Origin: Carallia brachiata
Lineage: Eukaryota > Streptophyta > Magnoliopsida > Malpighiales > Rhizophoraceae
Assembly (NCBI GenBank): GCA_021464245.1
Contig: JADCRB010000028.1
Span: 7,086,820 to 7,150,819, forward strand
Reading direction: 5' to 3'
Length of the DNA stretch: 64,000 bases
The notes under the pieces: generated by a model
Seen by the model: only the letters and a program-made list of their open reading frames with translations
Told to the model about the DNA's origin: nothing
The model's database searches: none
Shown: positions 24,123-35,844 of the stretch, in pieces
Layout: every line of letters starts with the position of its first letter
Numbering within the stretch: the first letter of the stretch is position 1
Position numbers and translations under genes: made by a program

Positions 24123-27046
24123 CATTTCATTAAACAACGGCATTGAAGTGTCGCTTGCTGATTCAATTCCCGTGAAAGGTGGATCCATTGCGGATTGCTT
24201 TTGTCTTGAACGAGACGTGGTTGCGGATGCGGGAGACACTTTCCCTATCGAACAAAAGCTTCGGAGCAGTGGCAGTTGCAGCTTCAAGGAGTATAATTGA
24301 GTGAACTCCACCACTTCATTTCTATCATCCTCTTCTTCTTCTTCTTCATTCTCATCAGCAAATATCACTTCCATATCCCTGCAATCTATTATTTCCATCT
24401 CTCCAAGCTGTTGGAGGTTTCTTCGAACTATGGAAAACGGGAAGAGATTCTTCAATTTGTTGCAGCTATTGACTTTTAAGATTCTCAATCTGCAGAAGTC
24501 GCCGTCGAAAAGTTTCTCCGGGGTAATCTTGTCCAGATTCACCAAATTGTGCAGAATCAATGACTCTAGTATGGGGAATGCATCACAAGACACCCACCTT
24601 TTTGAGTCAATGATATGTCGAATCTTTCCACTGTTTTGGACACGGAGATGCTTTAATTGCGGAAATCCTTCAGTGTGTAGATCATACAGCACGTTGGTGA
24701 TGCCCTTCACTTCATCCAAATAAAGATCTTCAACGTCCTCCAATAAGGTCTTCAACCCGTGCTTCGAGTAAATGCTTGTATCCAGCTTCAGCTTTAACGT
24801 TCTTGAAGTTTGATATTTGCCACGCCAGTCCCACTCATCTCCAATGAATATCTTGTATCGTTCCAATCTCTTAGAAAACAGCCCATTTGGTAGCTTCATG
24901 GCATCTGGAACATGAATCTCCAAATTTGTGAGGCGAGACAAGTGCTCCAACTCATACAGACTTGCGTTGCTTTGATTATCGGAACGTTTGGCCTCCCAGT
25001 TGACAAAGCTGTTGCACATGAGCAGTTCTTCTAACCGAGATAACTGTGACAAGACATTTTCTGGAATAAATTCGAGTTTGGAACAATTGCTCAAATCTAA
25101 TAACTTCAGTTGAGTCAATTGCCCCAGATCTCTTGGCAACTCAACAATTTTAGAGCCCATAAGGCTAAGGATTTCAAGATTCTTCAGCTGCGTAATGATA
25201 GATAGGTCCTGCAATGTACAATAGTCCAAACACAAGGTATGAAGGCTCGCTAGGGAGCCCAGTGATAAAGGAAGAGATGAAAAACACATCCTTGTGAAAT
25301 CCAGCACTTGGAGCTTCGTTATCTCTTCAAAAAATGAATCAGGGATCTTCAAGGAGAGATCTTTCGGGGTTAAGCGAAATAACTCTACTGCTGGGCATTG
25401 CGACTTCAGAGAGAGCATGGAAACATCACATTTTTCTAGAAAAAGATTTGTACAACTTGTAATATCCATTCTCTGGAATTCCTCCAACGAAGCACCGACC
25501 TTCTTGAATCCAAGTTGAGTTCTGAATGCAATTGAAGCAGCAACGCCTTGAACGATATCATGGATTTTGACCCATCCATCCATGTCACTCTCTGACAACA
25601 AGCATGAGGCTTTGAGGTCTGTGATTAACTTCTGGATTCTATTTCTTGCGTCTTCCACCGATTCTATGTGCTTGAGTAGACCCAGGCCCATGCTGTACTT
25701 CATCAAATCTAGGATAAAAATATTACCATACGTAAATAGACCACAGAGCAAGAAAAAGTATTTGACTTCCTCACCAGGTAAATGATCATAACTCAACTCT
25801 ATAGCAGAGCTAACTTTTGATGTTATTTCTTCATCCTTGAATGTCGAAAGACGCTTCAAAGCATCTTTCCATATTTCGAACTCCTTATTCTTCAAAGCAC
25901 TTGCCACCGTGACAAGTAGAATAGGCAAACCTCCGCACTTTTTGGCCACTTCAATAGCTATAGATCGTAGTCTTGGATTTTTTAGGCCACCCACCGTTCT
26001 GTCAAATAAAGACCATGACTCCTCTTCTGTCATAAGATCAAGCTTGAAATCTTTCTGCACTCCCATTTCATCGGTTAACAGACGCCCATTTCTCGAGGTC
26101 ATTAACACTTTGCACCCCTTTTCTTCCTGTTCAATTGGTTTTAACTGAGAATTGAATTGAAGACCTTCACTTACAGAGTCAGCTCCTTCACCCCTGACCC
26201 ATTTCTCGTTGGTTAATGGAATTCCCAATTTTTCCAATTCAATTTTTTCCGAAAGATTGTCCAAAATTATAAGGACTTTTTCTCTTTCATCAACCTCTGA
26301 TGGAGTCGACTTGCTCTTCCATCTACGGTCTCCTCCTCGAGTTTCAAGCCTAGGACGTCTGCAATACTCCCTTGAATCTCTTTGAGATCTGGTTTTTGAG
26401 ATACAGTTGCCATGGCCACAACATCGTACAACTGTCCCTCAATCGCTTGCCTATGGACCTCCCTTGCCAGAGTGGTTTTACCCGTTCCGCCCAAGCCGTA
26501 GACACCTATCAGGTTGATATTGGGATCTGATAGAGCATCCATAACATCTTTGAAAATGGAAGCTCTCGAAGGCAAGCCCTCAAAACCGTGAGCGGATGAA
26601 GAAACTATCTGCTGTGAAGCGACACGGTAGGATATTTGACTTGCATCAAATTTGCCTTCGTTATCCAGAGCTTGAATGGCCAAAGCTTCCTTGGTGGCTT
26701 GCCTGCCAAGTCGATAGTGGGTCTTTAAGTTGGGAATCCCCCCAGCAAAGCACTTCTTCTTTGCTTCTTCTTCTTCGCGTTGGGTAAGCTCCCCAGCCTC
26801 TTTAATGGCATTCTCGGTATCAGTCAGCCACTTTTCAACTTTAGGCTGGATGTCGTCCCCTCTGCTTATAGCTGCACGAACAGAGTTCTGCAAGCTCTCT
26901 CTTGTAGCGACCAGATTCTCAGCCTGATTCTTGAGCTCATCAACCTTCCTTGCGTAGCAAAAAGCATATCCGGCATGCCGTATCACAGGGCGAATGGTGT
27001 ACTCAAAAACAGTGGGAACTATGGCAAGAATGCATTCCAAAGCCAT
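24123..27046 (-). pseudogene. CNL exon 1: CC, NB-ARC and first LRRs, with a 1-bp frameshift at kinase-2
   Basis: Start MALECILAIVPTVFEYTIRP at 27046, preferred over an upstream in-frame ATG (27298) because the upstream stretch is a hydrophobic non-conserved translation of leader sequence. A CC domain lacking an EDVID motif occupies about residues 1-150. Then come P-loop GVYGLGGTGKTT (about 181-192), RNBS-A VVAMATVSQ, RNBS-B GCKVLMTSRN, GLPI (about 373), RNBS-D FFLLCGLF, and IHD in place of MHD at about 25557-25565. LRRs and an acidic run (EEEEEEDD) follow. The frame breaks at about 26265-26270, just before the kinase-2 strand (a G appears missing after AAAAA). Length 2,924 bp is one short of a multiple of three. 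Donor gtatgg follows 24123. Confidence 0.9.
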
Positions 27047-29540
27047 TTTCTGCTTCCGACTTCCTAGACTTTTGTTATGCTTTTTGTACCTTCTTTTTGT
27101 TTTTTTTTTTTGGAAAACTGATATGAAATACTTTGACAGAAAAATATGTCGACAAGACAGAATATGCGAATTGGAATGGTTGGACAAATACACGGACTTA
27201 GGCGGGAAGACAAAGATAGCAGCAAAGAAAAGCAGGCAAAAGGAAAAGCAGATAGTAGAAGAAATAAGAATTGAAGGTAGGTGATGAATAAGAAGCAAAA
27301 AATGGAAGGACGTTAATGGACAGAATCACAGAGACAGGTTGAAATCTACTGGTAGGTGCAGATGGCGTACACAGTAGCGCAGAAAACAGGGGTGTGATTT
27401 ATGGTAAGCGGTAAAAGGACAGCAAAAATGAGAAAGAGAGTTGTTTATACTATGTGCAAATGTGTATTTGGATGGACAAAAATGGGTGAGAGAGACAACA
27501 ATTTGTTCAGCACTAGCAGGAATCTGAAGGAAGCTTGCACAGTTTAGCAGATGATGATGATGATGGATGATGAGTAGTGGGAACTGGGAAGTGAAGTCCG
27601 TGTAAATGAATCTATGAGAAAAGATTTTTGTGTGACAGGAATGAGAGAGGGGTTGTTGTATTTCATGCCGTCATCATGCCAAAAAATAAATAAATATATA
27701 AATAAAATAGATTTAAAAACTTTATTGTTTAAATTTAAATAAAAAAAACTTGGGATGACAATATTTGTTTTTTAAGAATAAGATTATGTGGACATTCTTA
27801 ATCCTTAATAATATATAAGAGAGATGAATAAATAATTTAATTGTATTTAATAATTTATTTTTTTTTATTTTTTAAATTTAATTTATTTTTTATTATTTAA
27901 TAATTTAAATTATTATATATTTACTGTATTTTTATTATTATTTGTTTAAGAAAATTTTTTTAATCTAAAATTTAAAAAAAAGACTCGGAAAAAGACTATT
28001 GCTTGGACATCAGAAGCTACACGAGATAAAAGAAAAAAGAAAGAAATAAAGAAAGCGTGAAACCAATGACAAACAAATTAAAAAATTAATCAAATTTTAT
28101 TATATGATTAATATTTTTAAAAATATTAATATTTAATAATTTATTTATTTTTTAAAATTTAATTATATAATAATTTATAATACTTAATTTTATTTTAATT
28201 TCACTTAAAAAATTTCATTAAATATTTTTCAAAACAAATTAGCGTCAATCAGGCCGAAATGCGTTACAAAAATTTTAGAAAAATTTATAGAGAAAGGCTT
28301 GCTAGTTGACTTTGTTGTTGATGTATTTATTTTAATATATCCAACCAATATTAGAACTCTTTTGCGAGGTGTGGAAAAAAAAAACGAAGAGAAGATATCT
28401 CGTCTTTGATTTTTCTAACATTACGAAGAGATGAACATAAATTGGTTATTGAAATAAAGTATATCCACCTAACACAAAGAAATAAATAAGGAGGAGGTGG
28501 GTCCACAGCATTTTGGAAGAAGGGAAGAATGTGACCCAACTAACAGCTAACTAATGTTGCGTTTGGATTCTGAAAAGAAAATAGTTTAAAGAGATAAAAA
28601 AATAGATAAGAAAGAATATGATTAAAAAAAATTATAAAAAAATTATGTTAAAAAAATTATTTAAGTAAATGAAAAATTAATGAAAAAAATAATTTTCTTG
28701 ATTGTTGAATTATTTTCGATAGATTCTTATGAATCCAATCAAACCCTAATAGACGACCAAAATCATTGACAATCAAAATATGAGAACCAAATTATAAAAA
28801 ACTGAAAACATTGCGATCTAAAAACTAAAAAGCAGCAACCCTGAGATCAAATAAGGCCTTTTGCAGTCGTAGAAAGTGATAAATAATTCAAGTCCACATA
28901 CTTGGATGGAGAAAAATGGGTGAGATAGAACAATTTGTCCAGCATCAGAACTAATCCGAAGGAAGCTTGCACAGTTTAGCAGATGACGATGAGTAATGTG
29001 AACTGGGAAGTGAAGTCTATGTAAATGAATCTATGAAAAAAGCTTCTTCTGCGACAAGAAAGGGACAGAGGTTGTTGTATTTAATGTTATCATAATGCTA
29101 TCTGTAAAAATAAATAAATAAATAAAATTAATTTGAAGATTTTATTATTTAATTTTTTTAAAAAAAAAAGGCTTAGAAGACTTTATTGTTTTTTATTTTA
29201 ACTAAAATTTTAAAGAAAGATTCGAAAAAGACTTTATTGCTTAGGACATCAGAAGGTAGAAGAAATAAAAAGATAAGGAGAGAAAGAAAGAAAGAATGAA
29301 ACCGATGACAAACAATTTAAAAAATAAAATAAATTTTATTACGTTGTTATATTTTAAATGATATTATAATAGTTACATAGATTATTTAATAATATTTAAT
29401 TATTTTTTAAAAAATTTAATAATTTAACAATTTATATTACTTAATTTTATAAAAAAATATCACCAAATATTTTCTAAAACAAATTAACTTCGGAATGACC
29501 GATGTAAACAAAGAAAAAAAAAAAAAAAATGATGAATTCG

Positions 29541-29687
29541 TTGAATTCAATGGCATTGAATTCAATGAATTCAATTGCCATTGAATTCAATGGCCGGCGT
29601 TGCCAATTTTGAATTGGCAACGCCGGCCAAAGAAAAAAAATCAAAAAAAAGATTCCTTTCCCATGTGATGTTCACATGGGAAAGGAA
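29541..29687. promoter_or_regulatory. Three consecutive perfect hairpins in LTR U3
   Basis: Hairpin 1: arms of 15 bp (29541-29555 and 29576-29590; ttgaattcaatggca). Hairpin 2: arms of 18 bp with a 3-nt loop (29591-29608 and 29612-29629; tggccggcgttgccaatt). Hairpin 3: arms of 16 bp with a 3-nt loop (29653-29668 and 29672-29687; ttcctttcccatgtga). The TATA box lies 4 bp after the third. The 3' LTR retains all three with small indels. Confidence 0.9.
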
Positions 29688-29690
29688 CCC

Positions 29691-29698
29691 TATAAATA
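29691..29698 (+). promoter_or_regulatory. TATA box of the Gypsy 5' LTR
   Basis: tataaata directly after hairpin 3. The 3' LTR version reads cttaaatagg, a weaker match caused by an indel. Confidence 0.75.
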
Positions 29699-30353
29699 GG
29701 CCCCTACCCCTCAGTTCAAAAGAGATTCAGCAAATCTGTAAACAGAAAAATTCAGAGAATTTGAGAGAAAAAGAAAATTTGGAAAATCTCTCAAGAAAAT
29801 TTCTCCTTTTCTTACGTGCTTTTACTCTGCAGTATACTCTCCTAACTCCTTTTTGAGAGATATTTCAGGGGTAAGGCCCAAAAAATTTGCTGTTTCTATT
29901 TCTAAAGTTATTTTTAAATTTATATTCTCGGATCGCTCTAGATCTGAATTTCTGAGAATATAGATTAAAAATATCAAATTACTACAAATCCGGCTGGGAT
30001 TAAGCCTCATACGGCCCTCAGCAAAATCCAGGCTCATCCGAGAACAAGTCCTTCGACCCTCGGTGAAATTAAGTCAGATCGGCTCAGATCAGGTCTCTGC
30101 GGTTCTTAACCGTAGTCAAAACGTCCAAATCAGATCCGGTTTCAGTCTACCCAGTTCAAGAAAAATTGTGGAATTATTTCTGTCAAGATCAAGCTCGTGC
30201 AGCCCTTGACGGAGTCAAAAAAGGAACACTAATCGGAGGATCTACGGAGATCGACCCCACGTAAATTTTCTTTTATTTTTAAATTTTTATTTGTAATTTA
30301 TTTTTGTATTTTCGAGTTTAATTGTTTTACTCGAAATTTACGCTTTACAAATT

Positions 30354-30372
30354 TTTGGCACGCTCGGTGGGA
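30354..30372 (+). other. Putative primer-binding site of the Gypsy element
   Basis: ttggcacgctcggtgggac begins a few bases after the LTR end, the usual place for a tRNA 3'-end complement. I cannot assign the tRNA with confidence. Confidence 0.55.
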
Positions 30373-30399
30373 CATCTTCACCTCCCATCTCTTGTTCCT

Positions 30400-30440
30400 T
30401 AAAAAAAAAAAAAAAAAAGAGGTAAAAGGGGAGCCGAGAG

Positions 30441-30486
<46 letters not shown>

Positions 30487-30565
30487 AAAAAAAAAAAAAA
30501 AAGTAAAAAAAAAAGTAAAAAAAAAAAAGTAAAAAAGTAAAAAAAAAAGTAAAAAGTAAAAAAAA

Positions 30566-30600
<35 letters not shown>
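30400..30600. repeat. A-rich low-complexity block in the Gypsy leader
   Basis: About 200 bp of poly-A broken by gta and a short gc-containing stretch at 30419-30440, between the PBS and gag. The exact length is likely unreliable. Confidence 0.85.
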
Positions 30601-30606
<6 letters not shown>

Positions 30607-30624
30607 AGGTGTTCAGCACATCAA

Positions 30625-32320
30625 ATGGCACCGAAAAGGAGTACAACTGCTGCCACAAAAAAGAAGGCAACGGCTCCATTGCCTGCATCAACTACCCTAC
30701 CTGGGTACGCAGGTCCAGAAACCCGGGGACGGACACAATTTCTTGCCGTCCAAACCCGACAAAATGTCGAAATGGAGAGTCCACAGCTTGCACAACAGGA
30801 TCTCTCCCCTGACTCTCTTGCCGCATGGAGGAGTCGATCACCCACCCCGATCGAATCGGGGGCAACACGACGAACCTGCTCAACAAAATCCAACCACACA
30901 GAAGAATCAGAAGAGTTTTCTCCCCCAGTCTTTCCCGGAGCCTCATCTGTTGCCGTCATGATGACCAACACAACCAGCACAGAGGAAAGAATTTCAGAAT
31001 TGGAGAACAAAATTTTGCAGCTGATCAGAGTCGTGGAGGAAAAAGATCAACAGATCGCAGCTCTCAAAGGAAAAGCCCCGATCCAAGTTGATCCCGAAAT
31101 CCGCGAGGAGCAACCATATCCACCCGGTTTCACTCCAGAAGCCACACCAGCCGACGTCTTCCCTGCAGAAAAGCGACCAGGTAGTTCTACACAGCTGCCA
31201 CCCTCAAATTCTGTAGCTTCGCTATCTGTTCAACAATTGCAGGAAATGATAGCCAATACGATCCGACTGCAACAAGCTACATCCTTCCAAGGATCACAGA
31301 TGTACGTCAAACCGTACACCAGACGGATCGAAAGTCTCAACATGCCCTTGGGCTACCACCGCCCAAATTTCAACAATTCGACGGACGAGGCGATCCCAAA
31401 CAGCACATCGCCCACTTCGTTGAAACCTGCAACAACGCAGGGACTTACGGAGATCTCTTGGTGAAGCAGTTTGTTCGTTCACTCAGGGAGACCGCTTTCA
31501 CCTGGTTCATAAATCTTGAACCAGAATCGATCGACAGTTGGGAACAGCTACAACGAGAGTTCCTCAACAGATTTTTCAGCACTCGAAGGACGGTAAGTAT
31601 GATGGAGCTTACCAGCACCAAACAAAGAAAGGAGAGCCCGTTGTCGAATACATCAACAGATGGCGTGCCCTCAGCTTGGACTGCAAAGATCGCCTGACGG
31701 AGACTTCTGCCGTGGAGATGTGCATCCAGGAATGCATTGGGAGCTGTTATACATCCTGCAGGGTGTCAAACCCCGAACTTCGAAGAACTGGCGACCCGCG
31801 CACATGATATGGAGATAAGCATCCAGACTTCCGGAGGCACGGTTCCCATCCAGTTGGACCAGCAAGGGGGCAGAAGGGAGATTAAGAAACCCAACAGCTC
31901 CGGAAAAGGAAAGAAGTGATGACTGTTGAAGCCGCACCAGTAAAAGTGGGAGCAAAGCTAAGGTAAATCCTCCGACCCAAATAACTCAGCCAAAACAACA
32001 GGAAAGGCGGAAGGTGACATTGCGAGAGTTGGAGCAAAGCAGTATCCATTCCCGACTCAGACGTCCCCGACATTCTTGAACAACTTGGAGGCGAAGCTGA
32101 TCGAACTCCCAGAGTGCAAGCGGCCGAATGAAAAGGATCGAGTCAGCGATCCGAGATTCTGCAAATATCACCGGATAGTAAGTCATCCAACCGAGAAGTG
32201 TTTCGTCCTGAAGGAGCTAATCATGAAGCTCAAAAGCCAGAATAAAATCATTCTGGACCAGGAAGGCGTAACCTCGGCAAACCAGACCACCATCACTTCA
32301 AAACCATCAGAAGAGTGACA
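30625..32320 (+). pseudogene. Gypsy gag (frameshifted)
   Basis: Starts MAPKRSTTAATKKK at 30625. A coiled-coil-like segment (EERISELENKILQLIRVVEE) lies about 120 residues in, and VKPYTRRIESLNMPLGY precedes the capsid-like region. The frame shifts near 31360, continues at 31455-31620 with FVRSLRETAFTWFINLEPES (retrotransposon gag domain), then switches near 31620 and 31770. A C-rich segment (CKYHRIVSHPTEKC) at about 32160 may be the nucleocapsid finger. It would form the virus-like-particle shell. Four or more small indels make it non-coding as it stands. Confidence 0.85.
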
Positions 32321-32492
32321 CACCGTAAGGAGGAGCCGCTCGACAATAAAAAGTCGACAACGGAGAAGGTATATGAAGCTCTCCAAACCCTTCTCGCTAA
32401 CCCTCAGCTGTTTATAGCTTTGCAATCAACAGAAGTGTGGCAAAATCAAGTCAGCAATACTCTCCAGACCTCAGCTGAATCACAGCCATCAA

Positions 32493-33315
32493 ATGATTCA
32501 CTCAGCGACAGCACAGGCCCAAAATCACGTCGGATGTTACTCTGCTATCTCATTTTCAGATGAGGATCTCCTGCTGGGGTCCAAACCCCACAATCGGCCG
32601 CTGTATGTATCAGGCTATGTGAGAGAACAGAAGGTCCGACGTATTCTGATCGACGATGGCTCAGCAGTCAATATTATCCCAAAATCCACCATAAAGGAGC
32701 TCGGCATCGGCATTGATGAATTATCAGACAGCCGCTTGATGATTCATGGCTTTAATCAAGGAGGACAGAAAGCAATTGGGATGATTCGCTTGGAGCTAAC
32801 TATCGGTAATCTCACTTCTAGCACTCTATTTCATGATTGATGCACGTACCACATATAAGATGTTGCTAGGACGACCGTGGATTCATGGAAATGGAGTTGT
32901 GCTCTCAAGCCTGCATCAGTGCTTCAAGTACTACAATGGTGGCGTTCAAAAGGTCAATGCTGACTTAAAGCCGTTCGATGATGCTGAATCACATTTGGCG
33001 GATGCAGTCTTCTACACCGACACAGACAATCCGGAGATCATTCCATCAAAAGCTACTTGGACTGGGGGCATCCACAAAAAGGGAAAAGCTGTCGAAGAAC
33101 CTGCCAATGCCCAACCCCAGGCTCCAACAAATGAAAAGCTGCCACAGCCTGCTGAACTTCGTCGAAGGATGTTGCATCTTCAAGCTCCACTCCAGTCCTA
33201 CGCTATGTGCCGAAGTCACGACGCTCAGAAGGTCAACCCCCTTTCTCTTATTGTATTGATCTTAAACAGGAGCAAGGTCATAGCCAACCCAAAACAAAGG
33301 AGCTGCACAACCTGA
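32493..33315 (+). pseudogene. Gypsy aspartic protease region (frameshifted)
   Basis: Contains ILIDDGSAVNIIPKSTIKEL around 32640-32700, the retropepsin active-site segment with the DDGSA variant seen in this lineage, followed by TTYKMLLGRPWIHG at 32840. The frame changes between the two near 32830 and again after about 33215. Confidence 0.82.
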
Positions 33316-33757
33316 AGGAGACTTACACTCTGCCGATACCAAAGATTGAGCCGGTTTTGTCTTCAAAACCATTAAAAGGCTTCGTCAAACCACACAGGGG
33401 GCAGTCGAAGGCGGCTCACTTCCAGAAAGAAGAACACATGAAGGATTTGATCCTAATGCATACAAGCTTTTGGCAAAGGCGGGCTATGACTTCAAACCCG
33501 AGCACAATGGGTACGCTGCCGTCCACACATGGCGCCGCTTCTCAAACATCACAGTCCCGACCTGGCTTAGGCTATCAGGAGAAGTCACCTGTGCGGATCA
33601 CGCTAAAGAGCCGAAGCCGAGCAGCTGATGCACGTGCCATCACCACCACCACCAAACAAGACAGGCTTATCCAGTCAAACAAAGAAGGTGAAGTCAGAGG
33701 TTCTGCATTTCATGTCACAATTAGCGAGGAGGCTGATTCGACTCATCAGATGGTGAA

Positions 33758-35000
33758 GTGAAGGAGGCTCCCCCGGAACTTGAAGATGGTGGCCAAGCAA
33801 CTGTTGATGAACTCAAGGAGGTCAATCTTGGCTCTCCGGAAGATCCTCGACCTACATTTGTAAGTGCTTTACTTACTGCAGAAGAAGAGCAAGAATATGT
33901 TCAGGTATTAAGTCAATACAGGGACGTGTTCGCATGGAGTTACAAAGAAATGCCTGGACTTGACCCAAAAATTGCGGTGCATCGTCTAGCAGTAAAGAAG
34001 GGTGTCGTTCTGTCAAGCAGCCACAACGACGGTTCCGCCCGGAACTCATTCCACAAATCGAGGAGGAGGTGAACAAGCTGATCAATGCCGGCTTCATCCG
34101 AGAGGTCACCTACCCAACGTGGATTGCCAACATTGTCCCGGTAAGAAAGAAGAATGGACAGTTGAGGGTATGTGTTGATTTTCGAGATCTTAACAAGGCC
34201 TGCCCGAAAGATGACTTTCCGTTGCCCATAACGGAGATCACAGTCGATGCAACAACGGGTCACGAAGCATTGTCTTCATGGATGGTTCTTCAGGCTATAA
34301 CCAAATCAGAATGGCACCAGAAGACGAGGAGTTGACAGCATTCCGCACCCCAAAAGGTATATACTGCTACAAAGTTATGCCGTTTGGATTGAAAAATGCT
34401 GGCGCCACTTATCAACGTGCTATGCAAAAAATTTTTGATGACATGCTGCACAAGATTGTAGAATGTTATGTTGATGACTTAGTTGTAAAGACTAAGAAGC
34501 GCAAAGACCACCTCGAGGATCTCAAGACAGTGTTCGAAAGACTTCGGAGGCATCAGCTCAAAATGAACCCTCTCAAGTGCGCATTCGGTGTCACATCAGG
34601 AAAGTTTCTTGGGTTCGTGGTGCGCCATCGTGGAATCGAAGTTGATCAGTCAAAGGTTGAGGCAATTCAAAAGATGCCTGAACCTAAAAACCTGCACGAG
34701 CTGCGAAGTCTACAAGGAAAGCTGGCCTACATTCGCCGTTTCATCTCCAATTTAGCTGGGAGATGTCAACCTTTCCATCGGTTGATGAAGAAGGATGTCA
34801 ACTTCGAGTGGGACGAAGCTTGCAGCAAAGCCTTTGAGAGCATAAAGAAGTACCTTTCCAATCCACCGGTCCTAGGAGCTCCAATTCAAGGAAAGTCGTT
34901 GATTCTCTACATTGCAGCGCAGGAAAGACTTTGGGAGATCTTTGAGCCTTGCTTGCACAGGAAAACGAGCAGGGAAAGGAAGTTGCCCTGTACTACTTGA
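33758..35000 (+). pseudogene. Gypsy reverse transcriptase (frameshifted)
   Basis: Pieces in order: DVFAWSYKEMPGLDPKIAVH (about 33925), FIREVTYPTWIANIVPVRKK (about 34095), CVDFRDLNKACPKDDFPLP (about 34170), FRTPKGIYCYKVMPFGLKNA (about 34340), then the catalytic YVDD at about 34470 and LGFVVRHRGIEVD. Frames change near 34005, 34280 and 34925. The enzyme would copy element RNA into cDNA; with these breaks it is not translatable as one chain. Confidence 0.92.
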
Positions 35001-35282
35001 GCAGAACACTAAACGGTCCGGAGCTGAGTTATTCGCCCATTGAAAAGACATGTCTAGCACTGTTCTTTGCCATTGACAAGCTGAGGCACTACATGCAAGC
35101 TCACACGGTACGTCTCATTGCCAGAGCTGATCCTGTCAAATATATCTTATCTAGACCAATCTTGTCAGGACGACTTGCCAAGTGGGCAGTAATCCTACAA
35201 AGCTACGACATTGTCTACGTGCCTCAAAAAGCAGTCAAAGGACAAGCTCTAGCAGACTTCCTTGCAGATCACCCTTCCGTCA
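34890..35282 (+). pseudogene. Gypsy RNase H domain
   Basis: Follows RT: LAQENEQGKEVALYYLSRTL, YSPIEKTCLALFFAIDKLRH, then YILSRPILSGRLAKWAVILQ and GQALADFLADHP at about 35265. This is the ordinary Gypsy RNase H plus connection region. One frame change near 34925 separates it from RT. Confidence 0.85.
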
Positions 35283-35289
35283 GATTGGG

Positions 35290-35792
35290 AGTTCACAGAT
35301 GATCTTCCAGATGAAGAGGTCTTTTACATTGAGACACTGCCACCATGGACGATGTTCTTTGATGGTGCAGCAAGGCGTGATGGTGCTGGTGCCGGCATAG
35401 TGTTTGTCACTCCTCAACGACAAATACTACCATATGCTATCATTCTCGGTGAGTTATGTTCAAATAATGTTGCTGAATACCAGGCTTTGATCATTGGTCT
35501 TCAAATGGCTGTCGATATGAAGATTCCAACTATAGAAGTCCATGGAGATTCCCAGCTCGTCATCAACCAACTTACAGGATTGTATGACGTGAAGAAAGAG
35601 GACCTTGCGCCTTACCATCAACGTGCTCGACAGCTAATGGATGAATTTGAAAGCATCACCTTGGAGCATGTGCCTCGACGAGAAAACACTCAGGCAGACG
35701 CGTTGGCTAACCTGGCCACTTCTCTTGCAAAGTCAGAAATCCAGGCTACAGTTGTTGCCGTATGCCAGAAATGGATAGTGCCACAAGGATGA
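35290..35792 (+). pseudogene. Second RNase H domain (Tat-type)
   Basis: A separate RNase H-like domain starts near MFFDGAARRDGAGAGIVF (35353) and continues with NNVAEYQALIIGLQMA, VHGDSQLVINQLTG and NTQADALANLATSL. Acidic residues are conserved (D in FFDGA, E in AEYQAL, D in HGDSQ, D in QADAL). An additional RNase H after the ordinary one is a hallmark of Tat elements. Confidence 0.87.
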
Positions 35793-35844
35793 TGAAGAAA
35801 CTACAGCAGCCAACGCTGTATCTGTACGTCTCGGAGGACGAGGA

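Larger units (their letters stand above)
8725..27046 (-). pseudogene. Giant CC-NB-ARC-LRR resistance gene, left copy (12 exons, multiple frameshifts)
   Basis: Intracellular immune receptor of the RPS2/At4g27190-like CNL type. Twelve exons on the minus strand: 24123-27046; then LRR exons 22961-23398 (a1), 20579-21329 (b1), 18958-19796 (c1), 18129-18845 (d1), 16612-17052 (a2), 15543-16293 (b2), 13312-14153 (c2), 12486-13197 (d2), 11377-11816 (a3), 10344-11092 (b3), 8725-9582 (c3). Nearly all have clear AG acceptors and GT donors and are phase 0 at both ends. The total is about 3,490 codons, far above the usual 850-1,500 residues of CNLs. Exon 1, a1, b1, c1, b2, c2, d2, a3, b3 and c3 carry small indels; only d1 and a2 are cleanly open. 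It may therefore be a pseudogene; if the indels are sequence errors it would be an extraordinarily long NLR. Confidence 0.85.
29503..30349 (+). repeat. 5' LTR of the Gypsy element
   Basis: Starts tgtaaacaaag and ends cgctttaca. Near the 5' end (U3) there are three strong hairpins followed by a TATA box (tataaata, 29691-29698), so transcription should start near 29720. Compared with the 3' LTR the differences are nearly all 1-2 bp indels. Confidence 0.95.

Noticed and set aside
27047..27298. Upstream in-frame start of the CNL (84 extra residues)
   Set aside because: The extra part is hydrophobic then Lys-rich leader translation; the start at 27046 gives the usual MAxE-type CNL N-terminus.
30338..30691. 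Phenylalanine-rich minus-strand frame
   Set aside because: Reverse complement of the poly-A block; no protein signal. The same applies to minus-strand frames at 37087-37366.
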